A DNA stretch of 64,000 nt from Asterias rubens (taxonomy: Eukaryota; Echinodermata; Asteroidea; Forcipulatida; Asteriidae). The translations under genes and the position numbers were made by a program. The stretch lies in assembly GCF_902459465.1 (NCBI RefSeq), contig NC_047072.1, positions 17,093,776 to 17,157,775 on the forward strand, written 5' to 3'. A model generated the notes under the pieces. That model saw nothing but the letters and a program-made list of their open reading frames with translations, made no database searches and was not told where the DNA came from. This document shows, piece after piece, positions 38,981-49,298 of this stretch; within the stretch, counting starts at the first letter, position 1, and each line of letters opens with the position of its first letter.

Positions 38981-39057
38981 GGATTTTGAAATTTGATCTG
39001 GTATTTTAACGCAGTTCCACCGAATGCGTTAAAATACCAGAACAAATTTCAAAATCC
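38981..39057 (+). repeat. Near-perfect hairpin, 33-bp stem, 11-nt loop, downstream of the Scm stop
   Basis: 5' arm 38981-39013 (starts GGATTTTGAAATTTG, ends TTTTAACGCA), loop 39014-39024 (GTTCCACCGAA), 3' arm 39025-39057. The arms pair with a single mismatch. It lies about 225-300 nt after the Scm stop codon, probably in the 3' UTR. It could be a tiny palindromic element, a hairpin RNA source or an RNA-stability element. Confidence 0.85.
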
Positions 39058-39385
39058 TACCCGCTCCATTTGTTACGATCGACAGATGCACTTCAATTAC
39101 TCCTAAGGCTTATTAATTCCTTACTTATTCGTTGAGAAATGTATAAAATGTATAAAATTTATGATGTTTTAAAAATGAAAATGAAGACAAGCCACGTGTC
39201 ACATTTTTTAGGACACATGACTGTGTCACTTGGTGACATTTTGCCATACGTGTTCATTATGTGATATCATGTTGCCATGTGTCACAACTTCTCAAGGTGT
39301 CATTTTGCCATACACACATGTGTCATGTGTCATTTTGCCGCACACAGTGGGAGGTCATTGCACATGCAAGGACTCGGGCGTCCTA

Positions 39386-39650
39386 GGGCCCAAATTCATG
39401 GCTCTGCTAACGCCAAATTCTGCACTGTAGGTCTCCATTCTCCGCTTGCCGTGGCGCTCACGGCAAGCGCTGAATATCTACCCTAGCCATGTAAGAGTAA
39501 AATACCTAGTAAGGTGGAGTACGCACGCGCACAAGCCAATATTTCCAGCTTACCCATGAAATACGCTTCACATAATGTAAGCACAGAATTCCGTGCTTCT
39601 GTATGCGCCGATTCTTTGCTTCTGATAAGCAGAGCCATGAAATTGGGCCC
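39386..39650. mobile_element. Palindromic element, family E, full length
   Basis: Inverted ends GGGCCCAAATTCATGGCTCT and AGAGCCATGAAATTGGGCCC enclose about 225 bp, including inner GCGCTCACGGCAAGCG arms. Fragments of the family are scattered through the window. Confidence 0.8.
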
Positions 39651-40014
39651 AGACCAGTGATTTTGTCAACCGCCTCACAGCAGTGACATAAATGTTGAAA
39701 AGCAATATTTTGGAAAAGAGATATTTACAAACTTGTGTATAATAATATTAATCATTTTGCTTGATTGATCAATTTCCCACCAGCTCGTGTATTTGTTCAT
39801 AAAATGAATTGTAAAACAATTGTGAATTTCAGTCCCTATAAAGGCAGTATTTAATAGGTCGATTCCTCTGACAAGTTGGGCATGTTTAGTTTTGTAAAAA
39901 CATAAAAAACCTGGAATATTTAATAGCCTACTGCATCATTCCGTTTGAGTCCCCCTAAGGCAGTGTTTAAATGATGGTAGGCCTCCACCGCCCCCCCCCC
40001 ACACAGTAGTGCAT

Positions 40015-40917
40015 GCTTGAGTGATACTTCACAAAGGCAACAAAAGGGGATTGCCTCCATGCCCCTGGTCATTGCCTCACTGCCCCTGGTCATTGCCTAC
40101 CTGCCCCTGGTCATTGCCTCCATGCCCCTGGTCATTGTCTCCATGCCCCTGGTCATTGCCTCCATGCCCCTGGTCATTGCCTCACTGCCCCTGGTCATTG
40201 CCTACCTGCCCTTGGTCATTGCCTCCATGCCCCTGGTCATTGCCTCCATGCCCCTGGTCATTGCCTCCATGCCCTTGGTCATTGCCTCCATGCCCTTGGT
40301 CATTGCCTCCATGCCCCTGGTCATTGCCTCCATGCCCTTGGTCATTGCCTCCATGCCCCTGGTCATTGCCTCCATGCCCCTGGTCATTGCCTCCATGCCC
40401 TTGGTCATTGCCTCCATGCCCCTGGTCATTGCCTCGATGCCCTTGGTCATTGCCTCCATGCCCTTGGTCATTGCCTCCATGCCCTTGGTCATTGCCTCCA
40501 TGCCCTTGGTCATTGCCTCCATGCCCCTGGTCATTGCCTCCATGCCCCTGGTCATTGCCTCCATGCCCCTTGGTCATTGCCTCGATGCCCCTGGTCATTG
40601 CCTCGATGCCCTTGGTCATTGCCTCCATGCCCCTGGTCACTGCTCCATGCCCCTGGTCATTGCCTCCATGCCCTTGGTCATTGCCTCCATGCCCTTGGTC
40701 ATTGCCTCCATGCCCCTGGTCACTGCTCCATGCCCCTGGTCACTGCTCCATGCCCCTGGTCATTGCCTCCATGCCCCTGGTCATTGCCTCCATGCCCTTG
40801 GTCATTGCCTCCATGCCCCTTGGTCATTGCCTCCAGTAGAAATTTACAAATTCCTCATTCATGAGTGCCCAATGCCTTGTTGCCCTTGCCCTTCCAAAGC
40901 TGAAGCATATAGGCCTT
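40015..40917 (-). repeat. Family C element with an expanded 21-bp minisatellite core
   Basis: From about 40050 to 40832 a 21-bp unit, TGGTCATTGCCTCCATGCCCC with CC/TT/TC variants, is repeated about 37 times, with a few units of 18-22 bp that shift the phase. The flanks (GTGATACTTCACAAAGGCAA on the left; AGAAATTTACAAATTCCTCA and GCTGAAGCATATAGGCC on the right) are the ends of family C in reverse orientation. The unit equals one copy of the GGCAATGACCAGGGGCATGGA segment present singly in other family members. Long open frames here arise only because 21 is a multiple of three. Confidence 0.95.
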
Positions 40918-40974
40918 TACTCAGTTTTCTGCAAGAAGAGGGACCATCATAGGGTTTACAGTATTACCCTGATG

Positions 40975-41075
40975 ATTCTGGTCCTCATAGCAAGCACCCT
41001 TGTTTACAGTTTTCGCTTCTGAGCTACAGTGATTAAGTTCACTCATGAGGCATCTTTGCTTTAAAGAAGAACAAA
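40975..41075 (-). repeat. Diverged inverted relative of the 86-bp repeat
   Basis: AGCAAGCACCCTTGTTTACAG and AGTTCACTCATGAGGCATC are reverse complements of phrases in the repeat cluster at 2100-3450. A single unit, 37 kb away and in the opposite orientation. Confidence 0.65.
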
Positions 41076-41617
41076 AATTATCAATACGTAACGTAAGTGT
41101 ATCGTTGATAAATGCACTTAATGTGTCATTCATCCATGTACATGTACATGTAAGACGTGGGATTTTCCAGGGCCTAGACTCACCTAAATGATCACATGTC
41201 ATAGCTCTCCCACATACCAGAGGTTAATTGTAAATAGACACCATGTATTGTAGGATTGTAAGGTTACTTATTAATGTTATTTTTTTGTATTATGGAAAAT
41301 TATAGCCGCAATATATTTTTGTATTCTTATTGCATGACATCGTGCTGGTTATTGTGCAGTTGTATAACAAACGTAGACAACGCTAGTTGTATTAGTAAAG
41401 CTTATATTTTCAAATTGTCCGAGCTATTTGCATGATTTTTACTAACAATTTAGGGGAAAATAGCAGAAACTAGAAACTAACTTTATAACAAGAATTGCTT
41501 CTGTATTGTAATAAACATACCCTGCAGCCAATTTCACGAAACGCTAGAATTAATCCTATCCCAAGTCAACCTAACTTAAGATTGGTTAATGCGTCCTAAC
41601 ATCTATGGATACGGAAC

Positions 41618-42004
41618 TTAAAGCCAGTGGACACTATTTGTAATTACTCAAAATAATTAGTAGCATAACACCTTACTTGGTGACGAGTAATGGAGAGAGG
41701 TTGATGGTATAAAACATTGTGAGAAACGGCTCCCTCTGAAGTGACATAGTTTTCGAGAAAGAAGTAATTTTCCTTGAATTTGATTTCGAGACCTCAGAAT
41801 TAGAACTTGAGGTCTCGAAATCAACCATCTAAACGCACACAACTTTGTGTGACAAGGGTGTTTGTTTCTTTCACTATTATCTCGCAAGTTCGATGACCGA
41901 TTAAGCTCAAATTTTCACAGGATTGTTATTTTATGCATATGTTGAGATACACCAACTGTGAAGGCTAGTCTTTGACAATAACCAATGGTGTCCACTGCCT
42001 TTAA
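41618..42004. mobile_element. TTAA-flanked MITE, family A, full length
   Basis: Begins TTAAAGCCAGTGGACACT and ends GGTGTCCACTGCCTTTAA. The centre is a hairpin with GATTTCGAGACCTCA arms. It is inserted at TTAA in the older repeat and shares its right TTAA with the next element. Confidence 0.9.
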
Positions 42005-42372
42005 AGCCATTGGACCCTTTCGGTAAACAGTATTGCCCAAGGCCCACACTTCGAGTATCACAATTTCAATATCAAATAACAAACCTGTGAAAATTAAGGC
42101 TCATTCGGTCATCGGAGTGGGGAGAAAATAACGGGAAAACCCACCCTTGTATCCGCGCGTTTCGCCGTGTCATGACATGTGTTTAAAATAAATCTGTAAT
42201 TCTCGTTAGCGAGAATTGATATTATTTTACCGTTTTCTCAAAAAGTAAAGCATTTCATGGAATAATATTTCAAGAGAAGTCTTTCACCACTGCCTTCTGT
42301 AAACCCTGTAAGTTATTTGTAAATCTGTGAACTTTTTTTTTTTTCTGTACTGAAAGGGTCCAATGGCTTTAA
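42001..42372. mobile_element. TTAA-flanked MITE, family B (copy 2)
   Basis: TTAAAGCCATTGGACCCTTT to AAAGGGTCCAATGGCTTTAA, the reverse orientation of 3897-4268. Interior phrases in the same inverted order include GGTAAACAGTATTGCC, TCATGACATGTGTTTAAAAT and CATTTCATGGAATAATATTT. Confidence 0.9.
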
Positions 42373-43177
42373 CTTGTCCTACATGTGTAAGTCTTAAGAT
42401 TAATCCTAAGCTAGGTAGAACTTGGTGAAATTAATGGCTGGCCACAATTTTATAGTGCTGCTCAAAGCACAAAAAGTAGCTAAGCACAACAAAATTATGC
42501 TTACCAGAATAAGGTTACCAGTTATAATACCACTTAACATGTACAATTTCTGCCTGGTATCCTGTTCATTTCTGCTAAGCAGACAATTTTTAAGCAATAT
42601 TTTCTGCCTGAGCAGCTCTATGAAGTTGAGTCCGGGTTAATATTCCCAATAACAAAACTGAACCACCTATTTTTTTTAATGCGGTAGTGTCATGCTTTGT
42701 TATGTAAGACAGTGCCTAATTATTATGTAAATAGAATTCATTGTAATTCGCTTATTGTATTCAAATTTCAAAAGTATTGCTTTGAAGCCAAAACTGAAGT
42801 TTATTCAATGAAAATTCCATTATTGTCTCTCAATTGTTATGTTATTTGATGTTACACAACATGTAGCTTGAAATAAGTTATAATGCTAGATGTAGCATTC
42901 TGTATGAAGAGGGTCCAATTGTTGGCTTATTTGACCAATAAAATGGACTTAAATTTTAAATAGCTATTTTTTTATTGATTTTAGAAAGTTGTAAGCTTTC
43001 ATTTAAGGTATTGCATGAAGAGGAAAAAACCAGCAATGATAAGATAACAAAAATTGAAATGCTTATTGTTGTAACGTTATATTACATCCAACCATCAGAC
43101 ATTATGTACAAACAATTTTGCATGTTATGTCCTTCGCGGCATTGTTGAAACCTTTTGTATGTTTGGACTTTGTTCTT

Positions 43178-43532
43178 AAAGGCAAAGTAAACCTTGGTTT
43201 ATGGAACTGTTTGATTGTTTGAGCCCTTTACAAATGTAGATTGGACAACGGAAAATAACCTGTGAAAATGGCAGTTCAAAGGATGGTAGTGTTTTTGAAA
43301 ATTTCTGCCAAAATCTGGAGCGCTTCTTTTGCAGGAAGGGTAATCCGTAATTGGAAGACACAATCTGAGAAATATTTCATGCAGAAACGCGACAATCTTG
43401 TGAATCCCTTTCCCTTTAAACCACTTTCCTTCAGAGGGAATCTATTCTCAAAATGTTATCATCAACAGAGGGGGTGCTTCTTTATGGTCGTTAACTTCTG
43501 GAGTATTACCAAAATGTTAGCTCCCTTTAATA
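43178..43532. mobile_element. Probable TTAA-bordered element, weak TIRs
   Basis: Starts TTAAAGGCAAAGTAAACC and ends ATGTTAGCTCCCTTTAA. The borders look like families A and B, but the interior (GGAGCGCTTCTTTTGCAGG, CTTTCCTTCAGAGGGAATC) is different and the terminal pairing is short. Confidence 0.45.
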
Positions 43533-43739
43533 CATTAATATACAAATGAAATCAATGATGAGAGAATGACCTCTGTGACATTTAGTCCCGACATATGGAA
43601 CAGGTTTTTGCATAATATTTTGTTCATAATAAGTCCGGCATTTTGCATTTTCAGCATTCATTCTCATTTGGAGAGAGTGGTAGCAAAATGTCAATATCTC
43701 AATCTTGAAAAAAAAAGTGATTAAAGGGGGAGTATATCT

Positions 43740-43985
43740 CCAGGAATTACTACAAACACTGATGTACCATCCCTTTATGTTGTGTTTCTTGAAAGCTAGA
43801 GGATTGATTTGAATGTATTTTTCCTAAAACTAATGATGTACCATCCCTTTAAGATGTTTCTTAAGAACAAGAGGAATGGAATGTGTTCTTTCAAACAATA
43901 CTGATGCACCATCCATACTTGAAAACTAGAGGATTGGAATAAATGTACAAAAAAACTATGATGTACCAACCTATAAATATAATGC
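43740..43985. repeat. Degenerate ~70-bp tandem repeat, about 3.5 units
   Basis: ACTGATGTACCATCCCTTTA-type phrases start near 43761, 43834, 43903 and 43960, each followed by a GAGGATTGGAATGTA-type phrase. Confidence 0.75.
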
Positions 43986-44394
43986 AGGAGAAGCTTTGGC
44001 AAACTTTGACCTTGAATAGCTCATGCATAAAATGAGTTATTGATCATCCATGACATTGGCGATGCTAGGCTACCATTGGTTCATGTTTTGCTTTACATTA
44101 TTGGTAATTGGCTTTTAAAACCTTTATGATTCTGGTAAACAGACTTTAGAAATTGGCCTCAATGGTCAGTAGCGGAGTGCATTACTGCAAGAATAACACA
44201 AACAAAGTATGAAATATTGATTTAAGACAAGGACAAAATGATTAGGAAGAAATTTTTTGAAGATGTTCAAGAGAAGACAGAGGTTTGACCTCTGTTTGGT
44301 CGTTGACCTCATACACAGACAATGTTGTACCATCATAGGCCTGGGTACCATCATAGGCCTGGTATTGCATCTTAGAGAGGGAAGGGGTCGATTT

Positions 44395-44545
44395 CTCAAA
44401 GAATTAGGACTGTCCTAACTTAGGACTAGTCCTAAGAGATATTAACAAACGTATGGCTAGTCCTAAGTTAGGACGCTAGTCCTAAGTTAGGATGAGTAAC
44501 TCATCTTAACTCGAGATAAGACTAGTCTTAACTCTTTGTGAAAGG
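44395..44545. repeat. Palindromic GTCCTAAGTTAGGAC repeat
   Basis: Several overlapping palindromes built from GACTAGTCCTAAG and CTTAGGACTAGTC, ending ACTCTTTGTGAAA. Related to 14880-15060, 36256-36362 and 49600-49700. Confidence 0.75.
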
Positions 44546-44884
44546 CCATTTTTATTTTGCAAAAGGGCACTTCAATTGTGAAAACCTCGACCACCTTTAA
44601 ATGCTACTTGTACTTTGTGTATATTACCTATGTTAAAACCAGATATGTACTGTTTTTAGCCACTTTATGTATTCTATACTAAAATACTAGAATATAATAG
44701 TTGTACATGTACCTATTATTCACCTTGGCTTTGTGTTGAATATCCACTAAATAATTTCTACTACCAGTAAAAGTAATGTTTAGTCTTATTGAAAACTGAA
44801 AACTACCGGTCCGTGGAATGGGGTTCATGGTTTAATGTAGTCAGTTATTGGTTTTGGTCTTCAAAGATATTGGCCATTCAATGC

Positions 44885-45070
44885 TTAAAGGCACCGGACA
44901 CATTTGGTATAATTTCCAAAGACCAGTCTTCCCACTTGGTGTATCCCAACATATGCATCAAAATAACAAATATGGAAAATTTGGGCTCAATATGGTCATC
45001 GACATTGCAAGAAAATAATGAAAGAAAAATACGCTTAATAAATAAATTTAATTAAATAATTTGTGTGCTT
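44885..45070. mobile_element. Family A MITE, partial
   Basis: TTAAAGGCACCGGACACATT, then CAAAGACCAGTCTTCCCACT and CAACATATGCATCAAAATAA. Only one half is clear. Confidence 0.7.
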
Positions 45071-46684
45071 TCATATTCCTGCTCATTTCTGCTTAGCAAT
45101 TTCTGCTTAGGCAACCCTATGAAATCAGGCCATTGGTCTCCGTTTTGAATGTTTCAAAATTCCATAACATTTCAGTAATGTTGATCTTTATAGCACACTA
45201 TAGTTTAAAAGTAACAAATATGATCATGTTTATTCAGTTGCGCTTATGAATATGCATATATGCTAATAATTGTCCCCCACTGAGGTGCTCCGATGTATAA
45301 AAGCCTTAAGTATCACTAGTGCCTGTAGAATTACTTCCATTAAAAAATCTTCCACATAAATCCACAAAATATGTAATATTGCCTTATAAATAAAAAATAA
45401 TATTGTACATTCAATATGCTTGTTTACCTGTTTTTGATTAATGTCAATTATGAAATGAACTTCTAACAACCTACTCTGCTGAATTATGAGTTTTATTTTA
45501 TTGTTTCAATGGTTTATTGTTTAATTGTATGGTACTTAAAGTTAAATCCTGAAAAGGCACCTTTTAAACAAAAATGGTTTGTCATCTATTGTTTTGAACA
45601 TAGCAGAGTCTTGTTAGCCTTTGACAAAGATTTTGCGTGGTTTAAATGTGAAGTCACTAACAAACTTTTATCCAAAACATAGAACATTATCGAAGTGTTC
45701 TTTAACAATGTGGTTCTTCAAAGCTTTTACAAAAAAGTAAAATATTTTATAAAGACAAGAGTTTAAAAATTAATTTTATTTAGCCGTTTTTATTTTTTTA
45801 AGATCATAGAAATCCACCTGATCTTAAGGTGAGAGGGGTCTTATTAAAGAGGGTGGCACTTGTGCGTGTTGCACAGTGAGGAAGTGTAAACAACCTTTTT
45901 GTAAACCCTTACATTTTCGGAAATAACTGCCCCCAAGTTCACTGAGCTTTAAACAATGGTCTCAATTCATAGTACTGGCCAATTTCTGCTTTGCAAAAAT
46001 AAGCAGGACACAGTCATAGAATGTATATTATTATGTGACATGGTTTACCTTATTTTGGTAAGCAAAACATTTTGTCTGCTAAGCTACTTTTTGCCACCTG
46101 TCAGCTTAAATGATCCTATTTGTAGGTTATGTTCTAAGTGAGTCATACATGCTTAGCAGTAGTTTGCCAGTAAACTAAGTATCCTTTAAGTTGATGTATG
46201 CCTTATCTTTTTCCTCACATTGCTTGTGAAATGAGCAGAAATGTAATAAAAACTTGTTGATATAACATAATATAGTTTTGGTTTCAGTGGTTTTTAAGTT
46301 CATCTAATTGTGTGAAAGTTACCCAGCCCCCCCCCCAACTCCGCCCACAATATATTGTATTTGATGAGATAAGCCTAGTTCTATGAAGCCTAACGTGCAT
46401 CCATTTCGTATATCCTCGTGACCTGGGGGAGGGTGGGGGTTGTTGACGTTCCAACTTGACTTGAGGTATTTTTGATGATAGGCCCTGAAAAAAACGGTCA
46501 TATTTGCCGAAAGGTTAAGGGAAAATTACACATGGTTTTATAGGGTGATTTTTATTTGGAGGGTGAATAAATCAACGGCCCCTGTATAACTTCACCAATA
46601 TGTCAATGGATTATTGTCCCCTTTACCGTTAAAGTGAAACTTCCAAGTATTAATTTGCTCAGTATTTCTTATTCAAATACATAG

Positions 46685-46775
46685 GGCTGGGTATATCCCA
46701 GTTAGTAGAGCGCCGGTAGTACAGGTACGTGAGTCCGGAGGTCCCGCTCCCGTAAAGTAAATATTGCTTTGTTTA
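46685..46775 (+). repeat. tRNA-like SINE head
   Basis: CCCAGTTAGTAGAGCGCCGG (A box) and GAGTCCGGAGGTCCCGCTCC (degraded B box), followed by AAATATTGCTTTGTT. Resembles the piece at 34681-34765. Confidence 0.5.
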
Positions 46776-46804
46776 AAGCATTGAGCTATACAAAAAAGTT
46801 ACCA

Positions 46805-46855
46805 TTATTTACCTACAGTGACGTAACCAGACGTTTTTTACGTCACTGTAGGTCA
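46805..46855. repeat. Small hairpin with two CRE-like TGACGTAA motifs
   Basis: CTACAGTGACGTAA and TTACGTCACTGTAG form a 14-bp perfect stem with a short loop (CCAGACGTTT). It carries ATF/CREB-type half sites on both arms. Confidence 0.7.
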
Positions 46856-46859
46856 ATAG

Positions 46860-49200
46860 TAATTAAAATTGTTATGTTCAAATTGTTATTTATTTAGGGC
46901 CTACTTATTTTTTGTAATGGGGGGAGGGGGGATTTGTTTTAATCCCTTAAGTAAAAATGACCGACTTTGTCGATCTCCTTTGATGGGCGGAGAGAAGGTT
47001 ACTGCCCCCTCCTTTTTCTGTTTCCGCCGTCGATCAAGGGCGGAGAAAGTCACTGCACAAACAAAATTAAGCTTGACAACAAAAGAACAATGAAAACATT
47101 GTGAGACAACAAAAGACCCCGCGCGCCGGCGACACGCATTGTGAAGTCACACATGCTTCGAACAGCTCATTGTATGGCACCCGCCTCTCACCTCACACAA
47201 AAGCCCACTATGCCTTTCCCACGTACAGACTATTTATGGTGGATAAATAAATAAACAGTTCAGTCTAAAAAGTGAGATTTCGAACACCTGTCTACCGGAG
47301 TGTGAATATTGCAAACATACATACTGGTTCATCGATGGGGGAGCCGGCTTTTTGGAATGAAATTTACGAGCACTGAACTAGAATTTGAAGGACTCTGGGG
47401 TTGATTTCGCAATGCAGCTACATTATGTGTCAAATATCCGCACGCGTGATGGCAATGGTATTGCATCACCGCAGTAGACTCACACTGCATGCATAATGTA
47501 TAGGACGATCAGCTGTTCTTTTTACCGGTCTTGAATGACTAGCAAAGAACAACTGACTCCCCTAATTTGAGGAGAGTTCACCTGAACTGTGTCTAATTCC
47601 AAGGTTTTTTGTATTAAGGAGATTGTTCCTTACGTGACTGCACGCAATCGAAGACGAATTAATTGGCATGTGAGTATATTTCACCGGGTCGTATCCCGCT
47701 GTACCTACCGGACAAAATGCTGTATTTGACGGCGTATAGCCCATAGGGAGTTCGCTGTGACCGCTAATCGACGCCGTGAACTTTGCTCGCTGATAAACCA
47801 GGAACCCTGGTCCATGGATAATAAAACAACACACGGGACGTCACTTGGAGCTTTTAATCTCTCCAGTACCATGTTTATGGTTGATAACTCTGTTTCTAAC
47901 GGTATTCCGTTTGCTGTAAAAGAGAGTGGACTATAGACTTGGCGTGCAGTGACTTGAGGCGACCTCTAGAGCAAACATCAGGCCGTCACGAAATCAGCTG
48001 ATCTAGCTCGGTCATGCTTTAAATATTCTTCCATCAAATTGAACTCAAAGGTTCTGTCAATACAGGTTGTTGCTTGGATTTGTACATCCCTGTGCTTTGC
48101 GGACACACACGAAGTGTGTTTTCTTCATTGAGTAAAGTCACTAAAGAAAACAAGTTCGCTAGGTATTGTGGATTAAAACTACATCTGCATACAATTGAAG
48201 AAGCGCCACCAGAACGTCACTACGAGAACAGTTCATGGTCATGTAAAATCGATACATCATATTGTCTGCTGAGAAAGTTTGTGAGAGTAAATGGACGTTA
48301 CTTCATCATCATTGAGTGTTCAATAACTTTGTTGTCTACTGAACAACACGTCACGGAAGTTTACGGGGAAACAAAGCTAGGGAACAATCATTGTCTGTTA
48401 GAAATCGATGTCCCAATGAACTGATGTCAAAGATAACAACAGATAGCACATAAAAGAAGGTACGGATTTAAGTGTCATGGTCATGAATGAATTGTGTTTT
48501 GCGATTCTGTTTTGACCAGAGGAGGAGCATGTTTTGACAACTGGTTTGCCTCATGTCGTGTGTATAAACGGCAGTTTGTAAACCGTTTTTTTTTTTTTAA
48601 AGTGACTGCAACTTTTTCTGAGGAGTTCCCAGTTCCTATGTGGTTTTGTGGAGTTCATCCTCGTCGTGGCCTAAATTTGGAAATTGTTCTCCCAGTTTTT
48701 CCCATGTTTTCTCTACACACGCAGGAATTACATCCACATGTAAAGACGCGTGCATAAGTGACCAGTCATAAATTCCAAATGCGAGTGGTGTGATAATTTG
48801 TTGCCTTATCAAGTGTCAAAATTACGCAATCGGACGGAGACCGCAGCGCTATCAAATTAAGGTCACGAAGAAAAATAGACTTCCACAATTCGACACCGGA
48901 GAGGAGTGTTATTGCCCATTGTTCTGTTTGTCGTGGTGGGGGAACTTTCTCTTCTTGTGGTCATTTCAGCGAAGTGGGCATCAAGGTTTGGAAGTTTGGA
49001 TTGTTGCATCTTACTGCTCCATGGTTGCATGGATTGTGACACAGGCTTAAAGTTGGTCAACTTAGGCCACCCATGGTAGGAGCGTCATGCATGAGGCTAT
49101 GTGAAAAAAGGACAGTCCTACTATTAGTTGATAGATTATGTTCAGTATTAATAGTGACCTCCAGATCATAGCCTGAGCTCTGGTTTATAAGTACAGCTGG
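46860..49200. other. Upstream region of the SLC16 gene, no exon recognised
   Basis: Mostly non-repetitive sequence without a supportable exon. Open frames at about 48074-48424 and 48494-48757 lack ATG starts in good context, splice signals and family motifs. The transporter promoter is probably within this stretch. Confidence 0.35.
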
Positions 49201-49298
49201 ATCGTCCGACAAGAATCAAAAGATACAGTTTTAAAATTTGAGCTTGCTCGCAAGTTCCAACTTTGAATTTGACGGGTACAGAGAAAACAACTTCCAAC

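Larger units (their letters stand above)
41525..42430. repeat. GTCCTAAGTTAGGA-type repeat split by two MITEs
   Basis: The left part (CACGAAACGCTAGAATTAAT ... TACGGAACTTAA) and right part (TTAACTTGTCCTACATG ... AGAACTTGGTGAAATTAA) join at TTAA to give the same order as the uninterrupted copy at 14880-15060. Confidence 0.8.

Noticed and set aside
40017-40952. Long open frames (311, 272, 152 codons) with MPLVIAS/PCPWSLP-type repeats
   Set aside because: They arise from a 21-bp tandem repeat, whose length is a multiple of three; frames are open on both strands, with no gene signals.
48074-48424. 116-codon open frame upstream of the SLC16 gene
   Set aside because: It begins at TTG, has no recognisable domain and no splice context, and lies in probable 5' flanking DNA. 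Kept only as unassigned sequence.
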